From Flectonema sp. DT1601 (Eukaryota; Euglenozoa; Diplonemea; Diplonemida; Diplonemidae): a stretch of 64,000 nt of DNA. The notes beneath the pieces were generated by a model. It had not been told where the DNA came from. It did not search any database and saw nothing but the letters and a program-made list of their open reading frames with translations. This document shows positions 10,337 to 20,114 of the stretch, in pieces. The stretch is taken from contig OZ025823.1 of the NCBI GenBank assembly GCA_964019425.1, positions 310,001 through 374,000 on the forward strand, in the 5' to 3' direction. Within the stretch, counting starts at the first letter, position 1; every line of letters begins with the position of its first letter. The position numbers were made by a program, and so were the translations under genes.

Positions 10337-11146
10337 CTATGGAGTACTCGACCAACGCGAGATATCTTCAGATTTCAAAGATTTTGCAATCAGATAACAC
10401 TTAGCCATCTGCTTTACTACATCAATGAGCTCATTTGTTGTTATCGAAAAAGATTCCCACCACATATCTGGATATTTTCTATTGTGTTTTCTTAAAGCTA
10501 AGAATAATGCTCCGATTGCTAGGTGGTGAGTTGGATGATGACAGCAGGCGTCTGTGAGTAGGGAGTCATTTAAATATGTCCAGGATGATTGAATAAGTTC
10601 ATGTTCTTCTAGTAGGACTTCCTTAGTATAGAAAACAATATATTTGTAAGGATCTTCAACAGAAATGTGATAACCAACTTCCTCAAGGAGATCCCGCTCA
10701 GCCGATACAATAGCTGCCCGTTTCGCTGTGAACTCCTTGTCAGAACTAAACATCATTTTATTTGAATTAAACGGGACTGTTTCACCAGATATACAAACCC
10801 AAGTATTTACTATACAAAAAACACTCTTCTCTCTATCATCAAGCTTAGAAGAGAGTAATAAAGCCGCCTGAGCAGCCTCATCTATAGTGTAGTCACAGTC
10901 ATTAAAGTCCACACCTCTACACCAAAGAAATCGATGCAGTAGTACTCCTGCTTTATAAATTGTACTTTGGGGTAGTTGACATACGACCCCAATATCTTGC
11001 AAAACAACAATAGCTTTTGCGCGAATCTGTTCTTCACACTCTCTGCTTGCCTCGTTTACTAAATAAGTTATTCTGTGTCTTTGCATTGTCATCTTGTTTT
11101 GTGACTCACATTCCTGGAAACAATTGTTAACGAACGCAACTAACAT
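10337..11146 (-). CDS. cyclin (L/K/C transcription-type box)
   Basis: The protein has 269 aa from the ATG at 11146, with alternative ATGs 18 and 20 codons in. It contains a first cyclin box (VLLHRFLWCRG...AQAALLLSSKLDDRE) in the style of cyclins L, K, T and C, where the box opens with a helix that gains 'hrf' and 'aaa.lLasKldd'. ERDLLEEVGYHISVEDPYKYIVFYTKE matches the E..LL..l.f.i.v..P..yi linker typical of these cyclins. A second helical repeat follows to about residue 255. Such cyclins partner CDKs that act on RNA polymerase II or splicing. The subtype is uncertain. There are no PEST or destruction-box signals that I can see. Confidence 0.8.
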   Translation of the reverse strand: MLVAFVNNCFQECESQNKMTMQRHRITYLVNEASRECEEQIRAKAIVVLQDIGVVCQLPQSTIYKAGVLLHRFLWCRGVDFNDCDYTIDEAAQAALLLSSKLDDREKSVFCIVNTWVCISGETVPFNSNKMMFSSDKEFTAKRAAIVSAERDLLEEVGYHISVEDPYKYIVFYTKEVLLEEHELIQSSWTYLNDSLLTDACCHHPTHHLAIGALFLALRKHNRKYPDMWWESFSITTNELIDVVKQMAKCYLIAKSLKSEDISRWSSTP

Positions 11147-11526
11147 AACATCACTTTCAGTATAAAAAGCGATAACGATATCGATTTGTTAGCAGATTTA
11201 CATAATCAATCCAACAATAAGAAAATAATAAAAGAAGAGCAACCATCATTACTTCCCTGCTTTCTGTAGTTTCACTGCTGTTCCAAAAAAAGAACATCGC
11301 GTTGCTTAAAAAAGTGCGAAACAGATCCCCTCAGAGTAAAGATATATTAACAATATATATGTATGCACAGGAAGCCAAACAAGGTCACCGACAACGACAA
11401 CGACAACACAGAACATAATTATTTAAAATAAATAGGGAGAAAAGGAAACAGGCTAATCAGGATTAGCTTTCAAGAAACTTTTTTAAAAAATAAAACTAAT
11501 TTTCATAAACCGCTCATCAAGTGACT
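11147..11526. other. intergenic region downstream of gene A1, with 3' hairpin
   Basis: This is non-coding. The array repeat begins at 11175. It contains GACAACGACAACGACAACAC, and a perfect hairpin GCTAATC-AG-GATTAGC at 11452-11467, 60 bp from the A1 stop. The same elements recur downstream of A2 and A3, and in slightly changed form downstream of B1 and B2. Confidence 0.6.
11452..11467. promoter_or_regulatory. conserved 3' stem-loop of array genes
   Basis: The hairpin is GCTAATC-AG-GATTAGC, 60 bp past the A1 stop. It recurs 60 bp past the stops of A2 and A3, and with an AA loop at 13210-13225 past B1 and again past B2. The stem is unchanged while the flanking bases differ between A and B. In a system with little promoter control a 3'UTR stem-loop may set mRNA stability; that role is inference. 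Confidence 0.5.
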
Positions 11527-12843
11527 TCAAGGCAAGTCGTTGTATCCGCGAACCTCGAGGACTGGCTCTCCAGGAACAACCTCGTTGATTGCTGTGACAA
11601 TGTACCCAGTCCCAATGGTCGCGGTGTTTGTGTGGCCAACAAACGTCAGCCCTCCTACCTCAATTAAGATACCTAATGTTGGAACCATATCCACGTGAAG
11701 GACTCTGATCCACGTCGTTGTTGGGGAAGAAGACTCAGTCTCCAACCACGAAAACAACAACGTGTTCCCCGTGTTCGTCACAGATGGGGAACTGAGAGGA
11801 GTCCTTAAAACGGCAGAAAATGGAAAAGGGAATGGCGTCGCCAGTTCAAAAACACTGTTCGTCGTGTGAACTGGCTGCGACACGGCAAATGTCGCCGATG
11901 TGTACGCCACGATGAGCGAAGTCGGGTTCGACCCGTGCGCCTTCTCAATCTGAATCGGGTGCTTTCCGAACAGTTTTGGGCTTCCAAACACGATGTTGAA
12001 AGTGATCGCTTGCACGGCACGTTCCTCAACAAACTCCTCCGCAGTTGAATCCCACGAGAAAACACCGATCGAAAGCTCAGGAGCAACACCGCCTGGAGGG
12101 AAGTAAGTAATTCCAATCGCAAAACTGTCAACTGACAACCCATTCATTCCGTCAGATTGCATGTTCACGAGTGAGATCGACGTCGCTTCTTCGTCGGTCG
12201 TGACGGGAAGCAGCTTAATCAAATACTTGGAGCCAACTTTAGTACCATCAGTTTTAAACATCTTACAGTACACTCTCAAGTTACTCAGTGAACCCCTTTC
12301 TTTGTTCCAACAGGTCACGTATCCGGTGGCTCCGAGTGACACCGACTCCGATCGCATCAGGTTTCTCCGTCTCACCTTCGGCACGAACGAAGACGAACCA
12401 GAAGGCAAACCCGCGGCAGAGACCAACTGCTGGGATGGCGCCTCGACAGTGGTGACAGGAGTGTTTGTTGATAGCGTCGGTCCATTGTAAATAACAGCGT
12501 TCGAAGTAGAACTGATCTGCACAAGTGAAACGTGTTGAATCCCGTCCGTGTCCATGGGGCTACACATTCCAGTGCGATCCCCAACACTCGCCACGAGGTC
12601 ATTCGCAATGTTCGTAACAGCAACACTGCCCGTGTGAGAAGCGATCGCCCCGACAATTCGACGGTCCAAGCAGCTTCCCGGAGACGGCAGTTGCTCTCCC
12701 CAGGCAATCATCACATCGCTCACACCAGAACGTGCCAACGAGTACTGCCGAGCAGCATTGAGATCCGCCGTCCACAACGGGGGTGTTACGGTTCCTTCAG
12801 TGCCCGCAACTGCGGCAATGAGAAGAGCGAGCGAAGTCTTCAT
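11527..12843 (-). CDS. secreted propeller-like protein A1 (array family)
   Basis: The protein has 438 aa from the ATG at 12843; the frame upstream starts with GTG and is UTR. It opens with a signal peptide (MKTSLALLIAAVAG) and has no later TM or GPI signal, so it is probably secreted. Six spaced strands of similar pattern (VMIAWGE 44, GYVTCWN 174, FAIGITYF 241, SLIVAYTS 309, TLLFSWLE 361, GYIVTAIN 413), each followed by a second strand ending near an Asp or Gly, suggest a six-bladed beta-propeller. Cys58, Cys94, Cys178 and Cys193 are shared by all paralogues and may form two disulfides. Codon use is richer in G+C than in neighbouring genes, a sign of strong expression or different origin. I recognise no named family. 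Confidence 0.85.
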   Translation of the reverse strand: MKTSLALLIAAVAGTEGTVTPPLWTADLNAARQYSLARSGVSDVMIAWGEQLPSPGSCLDRRIVGAIASHTGSVAVTNIANDLVASVGDRTGMCSPMDTDGIQHVSLVQISSTSNAVIYNGPTLSTNTPVTTVEAPSQQLVSAAGLPSGSSSFVPKVRRRNLMRSESVSLGATGYVTCWNKERGSLSNLRVYCKMFKTDGTKVGSKYLIKLLPVTTDEEATSISLVNMQSDGMNGLSVDSFAIGITYFPPGGVAPELSIGVFSWDSTAEEFVEERAVQAITFNIVFGSPKLFGKHPIQIEKAHGSNPTSLIVAYTSATFAVSQPVHTTNSVFELATPFPFPFSAVLRTPLSSPSVTNTGNTLLFSWLETESSSPTTTWIRVLHVDMVPTLGILIEVGGLTFVGHTNTATIGTGYIVTAINEVVPGEPVLEVRGYNDLP

Positions 12844-13284
12844 TTTTATATTTATAATGTAAACTGCATACGAAAAGAAGTTAACATTTCGAGATTCAGA
12901 TTCACAAGACACACACGCTACTGAAATATCTAATAAGATTACGATATCGACAAGTTAGTAACAAGTTTTATGAAAAAACGATACTTTCAAAATTGAAATA
13001 AAAAGAACAGTAACCTGGTTGCTTGCCTGTTTCTGAAGTTTCATCGAATCAACATCGTGTATTGGTAAATTGGTAAAAAGATGTGAAACGGATCCCCCTC
13101 AAAGTGTAAATATATTAACAATATATATGTATGCACAGGAAGCAAAACAAGGTCACCGACAACGACAACGCAGAACACAAATAAAATAAATAGGGAGAAA
13201 AGGAAACAGGCTAATCAAGATTAGCATTAAAGAAAAATTGAAAACAAAGCAAATTAATTTTAATAAACCGTTCATTAAGCGACT
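12844..13284. other. intergenic region between A1 and B1
   Basis: This is non-coding. It holds the A1 5' flank (AT-rich; TTTTTATATTTATAATG on the plus strand abuts the start) and the B1 3' flank, with AACAATATATATGTATGCAC and a hairpin GCTAATC-AA-GATTAGC at 13210-13225. Much of the 3' flank is shared with that of A1. Confidence 0.6.
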
Positions 13285-14616
13285 TCAAAGAAAGCCGGTG
13301 TAGCGAACCTCGAGGACTGGCTCTCCAGGAACAACCTCGTTGATTACTGTGATAATGTACCCGGAATTCCCAACTGTTGAGGTCTTCGTGTGACCAACAA
13401 ACGTCAGCCCTCCTATTTCTATGTCCCTTCCAGTTGATACAGTAACCGCATCTACGTAAAGGATTCTGATCCACGTCTTCGTAGGAAGGAACTCAGTTTC
13501 CAACCACGTAAATAACAAAGCACTACCAGTGTTGGTAATAAATGGATAACTGGCAAGGGCTCTTTGAAGGGATAGAAAAGGGAAAGGGAATGAAAGCAAC
13601 GCCCCTCCCAATACAAAAGTAGTCAAAGGATTACCACTCCCATCTGTAATTTCAACAGAGCGAGCAGTCATTCCACCAGTTGCTGTAGCGTACGCAATAA
13701 CGAGTGAGGTTGGGTTCGATCCCGGAAGCCTCTCAAGCGGAATCGGGTGCTTGTCGAACTTCTTTGGACCATCTAATCCAAAAGTGATCGCTTGCACTGC
13801 ACGTTCAACAACAAACTTCCCTAAACTTGAATCCCACGACAAAACACCGATCCAAAGATCTGGATTAGCACCGCCAAGAGGGAAGTAAGTAATTCCAATC
13901 GCAAAACTGTCAACTGACAACCCATTCGTTCCGTCAGATTGCATGTTCACGAGTGAGATCGACGTCGCTTCTTCGTCAGTTGTTACGAGGAACTTCTTAA
14001 TCAGATGCTTGGGGCCAGCACTAGTACCATCAGTATTAAACTTCCTGCAGACTACTCGCAACTTACTCTGTGATCCCCTCTCCCTGTTCCAACAGGTCAC
14101 GTATCCGGTAGTTCCTAGTGACACCGACTCCGATCGCATCATGTTTTGCTTTTTCTTGTTCACAACAAACGAAGACGAACCAGAAGGCAAACCCGCGGCA
14201 GAGACCAACTGCTGGGATGGCGCCTCGACAGTGGTGACAGGAGTGTTTGTTGATTGCGTCGGTCCATTGTAAATAACAGCGTTCGAAGTAGAACTGATCT
14301 GCACAAGTGAAATGTGTTGAATCCCGTCCGTGTCCATGTCGTCACACGTCCCAACGCGATCCCCAACACTCGCCACGAGGTCATTCGCAATGTTCGTAAC
14401 AGCAAAACTGCCCGTGTGAGAAGCGATCGCCCCGACAATTCGACGGTCCAAGCAGCTTCCCGGAGACGGCAGTTGCTCTCCCCAGGCAATCATCACATCG
14501 CTCGCGCCAGAACGTGCCAACGAGTACTGCCGAGCAGCATTGAGATCCGCCGTCCACAACAGGGCGCCTTCAGTGCCTGCAACTGCGGCAATGAGAAGAG
14601 CGAGCGATGGCTTCAT
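13285..14616 (-). CDS. secreted propeller-like protein B1 (array family)
   Basis: The protein has 443 aa from the ATG at 14616 (MKPSLALLIAAVAGTEG signal peptide). It aligns with A1 along its whole length. The first 250 residues are close to identical, including all four conserved cysteines, while the last third shares only the blade pattern (SLVIAYAT, ALLFTWLE, GYIITVIN). It differs from A by lacking a short TVTPP insertion after the signal peptide and by using VNKKKQNM where A has VPKVRRRNL. A and B alternate in the array, so they are presumably co-transcribed from the same polycistron. Function unknown. Confidence 0.85.
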   Translation of the reverse strand: MKPSLALLIAAVAGTEGALLWTADLNAARQYSLARSGASDVMIAWGEQLPSPGSCLDRRIVGAIASHTGSFAVTNIANDLVASVGDRVGTCDDMDTDGIQHISLVQISSTSNAVIYNGPTQSTNTPVTTVEAPSQQLVSAAGLPSGSSSFVVNKKKQNMMRSESVSLGTTGYVTCWNRERGSQSKLRVVCRKFNTDGTSAGPKHLIKKFLVTTDEEATSISLVNMQSDGTNGLSVDSFAIGITYFPLGGANPDLWIGVLSWDSSLGKFVVERAVQAITFGLDGPKKFDKHPIPLERLPGSNPTSLVIAYATATGGMTARSVEITDGSGNPLTTFVLGGALLSFPFPFLSLQRALASYPFITNTGSALLFTWLETEFLPTKTWIRILYVDAVTVSTGRDIEIGGLTFVGHTKTSTVGNSGYIITVINEVVPGEPVLEVRYTGFL

Positions 14617-15160
14617 TTTTATATTTATAATGCAAACTGTATACGAAAAGCAACGATGCAAATTTAGAATCCCGCAAAGAGAAAAATAAATACCACCAAC
14701 AAAATAGTTGAGATAATCATCAAAGCATCTGATTAAGTATCGTTACTGAGAGTATAATAATAATATTTATCAGATCCACGGGAGACTCTACTCGAATACA
14801 TAAGAGTTACGATATCGATTTGTTAGCAGATTTACATAATCAATCCAACAATAAGAAAATAATAAAAGAAGAGCAACCATCATTACTTCCCTGCTTTCTG
14901 TAGTTTCACTGCTGTTCCAAAAAAAGAACATCGCGTTGCTTAAAAAAGTGCGAAACAGATCCCCTCAGATTAAAGATATATTAACAATATATATGTATGC
15001 ACAGGAAGCCAAACAAGGTCACCGACAACGACAACGACAACACAGAACATAATTATTTAAAATAAATAGGGAGAAAAGGAAACAGGCTAATCAGGATTAG
15101 CTTTCAAGAAACTTTTTTAAAAAATAAAACTAATTTTCATAAACCGCTCATCAAGTGACT
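14617..15160. other. intergenic region between B1 and A2
   Basis: This is non-coding. It contains the junction of units 1 and 2 at 14808/14809, the B1 5' flank, and the A2 3' flank with its stem-loop. I see no further gene. Confidence 0.6.
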
Positions 15161-16477
15161 TCAAGGCAAGTCGTTGTATCCGCGAACCTCGAGGACTGGC
15201 TCTCCAGGAACAACCTCGTTGATTGCTGTGACAATGTACCCAGTCCCAATGGTCGCGGTGTTTGTGTGGCCAACAAACGTCAGCCCTCCTACCTCAATTA
15301 AGATACCTAATGTTGGAACCATATCCACGTGAAGGACTCTGATCCACGTCGTTGTTGGGGAAGAAGACTCAGTCTCCAACCACGAAAACAACAACGTGTT
15401 CCCCGTGTTCGTCACAGATGGGGAACTGAGAGGAGTCCTTAAAACGGCAGAAAATGGAAAAGGGAATGGCGTCGCCAGTTCAAAAACACTGTTCGTCGTG
15501 TGAACTGGCTGCGACACGGCAAATGTCGCCGATGTGTACGCCACGATGAGCGAAGTCGGGTTCGACCCGTGCGCCTTCTCAATCTGAATCGGGTGCTTTC
15601 CGAACAGTTTTGGGCTTCCAAACACGATGTTGAAAGTGATCGCTTGCACGGCACGTTCCTCAACAAACTCCTCCGCAGTTGAATCCCACGAGAAAACACC
15701 GATCGAAAGCTCAGGAGCAACACCGCCTGGAGGGAAGTAAGTAATTCCAATCGCAAAACTGTCAACTGACAACCCATTCATTCCGTCAGATTGCATGTTC
15801 ACGAGTGAGATCGACGTCGCTTCTTCGTCGGTCGTGACGGGAAGCAGCTTAATCAAATACTTGGAGCCAACTTTAGTACCATCAGTTTTAAACATCTTAC
15901 AGTACACTCTCAAGTTACTCAGTGAACCCCTTTCTTTGTTCCAACAGGTCACGTATCCGGTGGCTCCGAGTGACACCGACTCCGATCGCATCAGGTTTCT
16001 CCGTCTCACCTTCGGCACGAACGAAGACGAACCAGAAGGCAAACCCGCGGCAGAGACCAACTGCTGGGATGGCGCCTCGACAGTGGTGACAGGAGTGTTT
16101 GTTGATAGCGTCGGTCCATTGTAAATAACAGCGTTCGAAGTAGAACTGATCTGCACAAGTGAAACGTGTTGAATCCCGTCCGTGTCCATGGGGCTACACA
16201 TTCCAGTGCGATCCCCAACACTCGCCACGAGGTCATTCGCAATGTTCGTAACAGCAACACTGCCCGTGTGAGAAGCGATCGCCCCGACAATTCGACGGTC
16301 CAAGCAGCTTCCCGGAGACGGCAGTTGCTCTCCCCAGGCAATCATCACATCGCTCACACCAGAACGTGCCAACGAGTACTGCCGAGCAGCATTGAGATCC
16401 GCCGTCCACAACGGGGGTGTTACGGTTCCTTCAGTGCCCGCAACTGCGGCAATGAGAAGAGCGAGCGAAGTCTTCAT
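15161..16477 (-). CDS. secreted propeller-like protein A2 (identical to A1)
   Basis: The 438-aa product from the ATG at 16477 is identical in translation to A1, and the antisense frames are also identical, so the DNA is near-identical. Its upstream flank matches that of A1. It raises the dosage of the same secreted protein. Confidence 0.85.
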   Translation of the reverse strand: MKTSLALLIAAVAGTEGTVTPPLWTADLNAARQYSLARSGVSDVMIAWGEQLPSPGSCLDRRIVGAIASHTGSVAVTNIANDLVASVGDRTGMCSPMDTDGIQHVSLVQISSTSNAVIYNGPTLSTNTPVTTVEAPSQQLVSAAGLPSGSSSFVPKVRRRNLMRSESVSLGATGYVTCWNKERGSLSNLRVYCKMFKTDGTKVGSKYLIKLLPVTTDEEATSISLVNMQSDGMNGLSVDSFAIGITYFPPGGVAPELSIGVFSWDSTAEEFVEERAVQAITFNIVFGSPKLFGKHPIQIEKAHGSNPTSLIVAYTSATFAVSQPVHTTNSVFELATPFPFPFSAVLRTPLSSPSVTNTGNTLLFSWLETESSSPTTTWIRVLHVDMVPTLGILIEVGGLTFVGHTNTATIGTGYIVTAINEVVPGEPVLEVRGYNDLP

Positions 16478-16918
16478 TTTTATATTTATAATGTAAACTG
16501 CATACGAAAAGAAGTTAACATTTCGAGATTCAGATTCACAAGACACACACGCTACTGAAATATCTAATAAGATTACGATATCGACAAGTTAGTAACAAGT
16601 TTTATGAAAAAACGATACTTTCAAAATTGAAATAAAAAGAACAGTAACCTGGTTGCTTGCCTGTTTCTGAAGTTTCATCGAATCAACATCGTGTATTGGT
16701 AAATTGGTAAAAAGATGTGAAACGGATCCCCCTCAAAGTGTAAATATATTAACAATATATATGTATGCACAGGAAGCAAAACAAGGTCACCGACAACGAC
16801 AACGCAGAACACAAATAAAATAAATAGGGAGAAAAGGAAACAGGCTAATCAAGATTAGCATTAAAGAAAAATTGAAAACAAAGCAAATTAATTTTAATAA
16901 ACCGTTCATTAAGCGACT
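16478..16918. other. intergenic region between A2 and B2
   Basis: This repeats the A1-B1 spacer; the hairpin GCTAATC-AA-GATTAGC is at 16844-16859. No gene seen. Confidence 0.6.
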
Positions 16919-18250
16919 TCAAAGAAAGCCGGTGTAGCGAACCTCGAGGACTGGCTCTCCAGGAACAACCTCGTTGATTACTGTGATAATGTACCCGGAA
17001 TTCCCAACTGTTGAGGTCTTCGTGTGACCAACAAACGTCAGCCCTCCTATTTCTATGTCCCTTCCAGTTGATACAGTAACCGCATCTACGTAAAGGATTC
17101 TGATCCACGTCTTCGTAGGAAGGAACTCAGTTTCCAACCACGTAAATAACAAAGCACTACCAGTGTTGGTAATAAATGGATAACTGGCAAGGGCTCTTTG
17201 AAGGGATAGAAAAGGGAAAGGGAATGAAAGCAACGCCCCTCCCAATACAAAAGTAGTCAAAGGATTACCACTCCCATCTGTAATTTCAACAGAGCGAGCA
17301 GTCATTCCACCAGTTGCTGTAGCGTACGCAATAACGAGTGAGGTTGGGTTCGATCCCGGAAGCCTCTCAAGCGGAATCGGGTGCTTGTCGAACTTCTTTG
17401 GACCATCTAATCCAAAAGTGATCGCTTGCACTGCACGTTCAACAACAAACTTCCCTAAACTTGAATCCCACGACAAAACACCGATCCAAAGATCTGGATT
17501 AGCACCGCCAAGAGGGAAGTAAGTAATTCCAATCGCAAAACTGTCAACTGACAACCCATTCGTTCCGTCAGATTGCATGTTCACGAGTGAGATCGACGTC
17601 GCTTCTTCGTCAGTTGTTACGAGGAACTTCTTAATCAGATGCTTGGGGCCAGCACTAGTACCATCAGTATTAAACTTCCTGCAGACTACTCGCAACTTAC
17701 TCTGTGATCCCCTCTCCCTGTTCCAACAGGTCACGTATCCGGTAGTTCCTAGTGACACCGACTCCGATCGCATCATGTTTTGCTTTTTCTTGTTCACAAC
17801 AAACGAAGACGAACCAGAAGGCAAACCCGCGGCAGAGACCAACTGCTGGGATGGCGCCTCGACAGTGGTGACAGGAGTGTTTGTTGATTGCGTCGGTCCA
17901 TTGTAAATAACAGCGTTCGAAGTAGAACTGATCTGCACAAGTGAAATGTGTTGAATCCCGTCCGTGTCCATGTCGTCACACGTCCCAACGCGATCCCCAA
18001 CACTCGCCACGAGGTCATTCGCAATGTTCGTAACAGCAAAACTGCCCGTGTGAGAAGCGATCGCCCCGACAATTCGACGGTCCAAGCAGCTTCCCGGAGA
18101 CGGCAGTTGCTCTCCCCAGGCAATCATCACATCGCTCGCGCCAGAACGTGCCAACGAGTACTGCCGAGCAGCATTGAGATCCGCCGTCCACAACAGGGCG
18201 CCTTCAGTGCCTGCAACTGCGGCAATGAGAAGAGCGAGCGATGGCTTCAT
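16919..18250 (-). CDS. secreted propeller-like protein B2 (identical to B1)
   Basis: The 443-aa product from the ATG at 18250 is identical in translation to B1. It has a signal peptide, four conserved cysteines and the same divergent last third. Confidence 0.85.
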   Translation of the reverse strand: MKPSLALLIAAVAGTEGALLWTADLNAARQYSLARSGASDVMIAWGEQLPSPGSCLDRRIVGAIASHTGSFAVTNIANDLVASVGDRVGTCDDMDTDGIQHISLVQISSTSNAVIYNGPTQSTNTPVTTVEAPSQQLVSAAGLPSGSSSFVVNKKKQNMMRSESVSLGTTGYVTCWNRERGSQSKLRVVCRKFNTDGTSAGPKHLIKKFLVTTDEEATSISLVNMQSDGTNGLSVDSFAIGITYFPLGGANPDLWIGVLSWDSSLGKFVVERAVQAITFGLDGPKKFDKHPIPLERLPGSNPTSLVIAYATATGGMTARSVEITDGSGNPLTTFVLGGALLSFPFPFLSLQRALASYPFITNTGSALLFTWLETEFLPTKTWIRILYVDAVTVSTGRDIEIGGLTFVGHTKTSTVGNSGYIITVINEVVPGEPVLEVRYTGFL

Positions 18251-18794
18251 TTTTATATTTATAATGCAAACTGTATACGAAAAGCAACGATGCAAATTTA
18301 GAATCCCGCAAAGAGAAAAATAAATACCACCAACAAAATAGTTGAGATAATCATCAAAGCATCTGATTAAGTATCGTTACTGAGAGTATAATAATAATAT
18401 TTATCAGATCCACGGGAGACTCTACTCGAATACATAAGAGTTACGATATCGATTTGTTAGCAGATTTACATAATCAATCCAACAATAAGAAAATAATAAA
18501 AGAAGAGCAACCATCATTACTTCCCTGCTTTCTGTAGTTTCACTGCTGTTCCAAAAAAAGAACATCGCGTTGCTTAAAAAAGTGCGAAACAGATCCCCTC
18601 AGATTAAAGATATATTAACAATATATATGTATGCACAGGAAGCCAAACAAGGTCACCGACAACGACAACGACAACACAGAACATAATTATTTAAAATAAA
18701 TAGGGAGAAAAGGAAACAGGCTAATCAGGATTAGCTTTCAAGAAACTTTTTTAAAAAATAAAACTAATTTTCATAAACCGCTCATCAAGTGACT
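18251..18794. other. intergenic region between B2 and A3
   Basis: This matches the B1-A2 spacer, including the unit junction at 18442/18443 and the A3 3' stem-loop. No gene seen. Confidence 0.6.
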
Positions 18795-20114
18795 TCAAGG
18801 CAAGTCGTTGTATCCGCGAACCTCGAGGACTGGCTCTCCAGGAACAACCTCGTTGATTGCTGTGACAATGTACCCAGTCCCAATGGTCGCGGTGTTTGTG
18901 TGGCCAACAAACGTCAGCCCTCCTACCTCAATTAAGATACCTAATGTTGGAACCATATCCACGTGAAGGACTCTGATCCACGTCGTTGTTGGGGAAGAAG
19001 ACTCAGTCTCCAACCACGAAAACAACAACGTGTTCCCCGTGTTCGTCACAGATGGGGAACTGAGAGGAGTCCTTAAAACGGCAGAAAATGGAAAAGGGAA
19101 TGGCGTCGCCAGTTCAAAAACACTGTTCGTCGTGTGAACTGGCTGCGACACGGCAAATGTCGCCGATGTGTACGCCACGATGAGCGAAGTCGGGTTCGAC
19201 CCGTGCGCCTTCTCAATCTGAATCGGGTGCTTTCCGAACAGTTTTGGGCTTCCAAACACGATGTTGAAAGTGATCGCTTGCACGGCACGTTCCTCAACAA
19301 ACTCCTCCGCAGTTGAATCCCACGAGAAAACACCGATCGAAAGCTCAGGAGCAACACCGCCTGGAGGGAAGTAAGTAATTCCAATCGCAAAACTGTCAAC
19401 TGACAACCCATTCATTCCGTCAGATTGCATGTTCACGAGTGAGATCGACGTCGCTTCTTCGTCGGTCGTGACGGGAAGCAGCTTAATCAAATACTTGGAG
19501 CCAACTTTAGTACCATCAGTTTTAAACATCTTACAGTACACTCTCAAGTTACTCAGTGAACCCCTTTCTTTGTTCCAACAGGTCACGTATCCGGTGGCTC
19601 CGAGTGACACCGACTCCGATCGCATCAGGTTTCTCCGTCTCACCTTCGGCACGAACGAAGACGAACCAGAAGGCAAACCCGCGGCAGAGACCAACTGCTG
19701 GGATGGCGCCTCGACAGTGGTGACAGGAGTGTTTGTTGATAGCGTCGGTCCATTGTAAATAACAGCGTTCGAAGTAGAACTGATCTGCACAAGTGAAACG
19801 TGTTGAATCCCGTCCGTGTCCATGGGGCTACACATTCCAGTGCGATCCCCAACACTCGCCACGAGGTCATTCGCAATGTTCGTAACAGCAACACTGCCCG
19901 TGTGAGAAGCGATCGCCCCGACAATTCGACGGTCCAAGCAGCTTCCCGGAGACGGCAGTTGCTCTCCCCAGGCAATCATCACATCGCTCACACCAGAACG
20001 TGCCAACGAGTACTGCCGAGCAGCATTGAGATCCGCCGTCCACAACGGGGGTGTTACGGTTCCTTCAGTGCCCGCAACTGCGGCAATGAGAAGAGCGAGC
20101 GAAGTCTTCATTTT
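18443..20114. repeat. tandem array unit 3, partial (A3 only)
   Basis: Identity with units 1 and 2 runs to 20114 and stops four bases 5' of the A3 start codon (TTTT then G, where A1 has TTTTTATATT). The B part of the unit and the normal A upstream flank are absent. Confidence 0.92.
18795..20111 (-). CDS. secreted propeller-like protein A3 (A1 coding sequence, different 5' flank)
   Basis: The 438-aa product from the ATG at 20111 is identical to A1 and A2. Only the coding sequence and 3' flank are shared. The upstream flank changes abruptly just before the ATG to CAAGAAC-type sequence (minus strand ...TTCTTCAAGAACAAAATG), so A3 has its own 5' untranslated region and possibly its own splice acceptor. 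If the 5' region matters for expression, A3 could be expressed differently from A1 and A2. Confidence 0.85.
   Translation of the reverse strand: MKTSLALLIAAVAGTEGTVTPPLWTADLNAARQYSLARSGVSDVMIAWGEQLPSPGSCLDRRIVGAIASHTGSVAVTNIANDLVASVGDRTGMCSPMDTDGIQHVSLVQISSTSNAVIYNGPTLSTNTPVTTVEAPSQQLVSAAGLPSGSSSFVPKVRRRNLMRSESVSLGATGYVTCWNKERGSLSNLRVYCKMFKTDGTKVGSKYLIKLLPVTTDEEATSISLVNMQSDGMNGLSVDSFAIGITYFPPGGVAPELSIGVFSWDSTAEEFVEERAVQAITFNIVFGSPKLFGKHPIQIEKAHGSNPTSLIVAYTSATFAVSQPVHTTNSVFELATPFPFPFSAVLRTPLSSPSVTNTGNTLLFSWLETESSSPTTTWIRVLHVDMVPTLGILIEVGGLTFVGHTNTATIGTGYIVTAINEVVPGEPVLEVRGYNDLP

Larger units (their letters stand above)
11175..14808. repeat. tandem array unit 1 (3634 bp, genes A1+B1)
   Basis: The unit is repeated at an offset of exactly 3634 bp. 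The homology starts at ACGATATCGATTTG (11175 and 14809). All protein and antisense frames in units 1 and 2 translate identically. The only difference I found by eye is G at 11336 against T at 14970 and 18604. Confidence 0.95.
14809..18442. repeat. tandem array unit 2 (3634 bp, genes A2+B2)
   Basis: This is the second full copy; every frame inside it translates the same as in unit 1. It agrees with unit 3 and not unit 1 at the one variable base noticed (T at 14970). Confidence 0.95.

Noticed and set aside
10260-10355. 32-residue hydrophobic extension of the 404-aa protein
   Set aside because: It overlaps the end of the cyclin gene and reads like translated untranslated region; the ATG at 10259 is preferred.
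12161-12924. Open frames on the plus strand opposite gene A (and matching ones opposite B, A2, B2, A3, C, D)
   Set aside because: They are antisense shadows of GC-rich coding sequence; they are Arg/Ser-rich, lack domains, and persist only because the sense strand is conserved.
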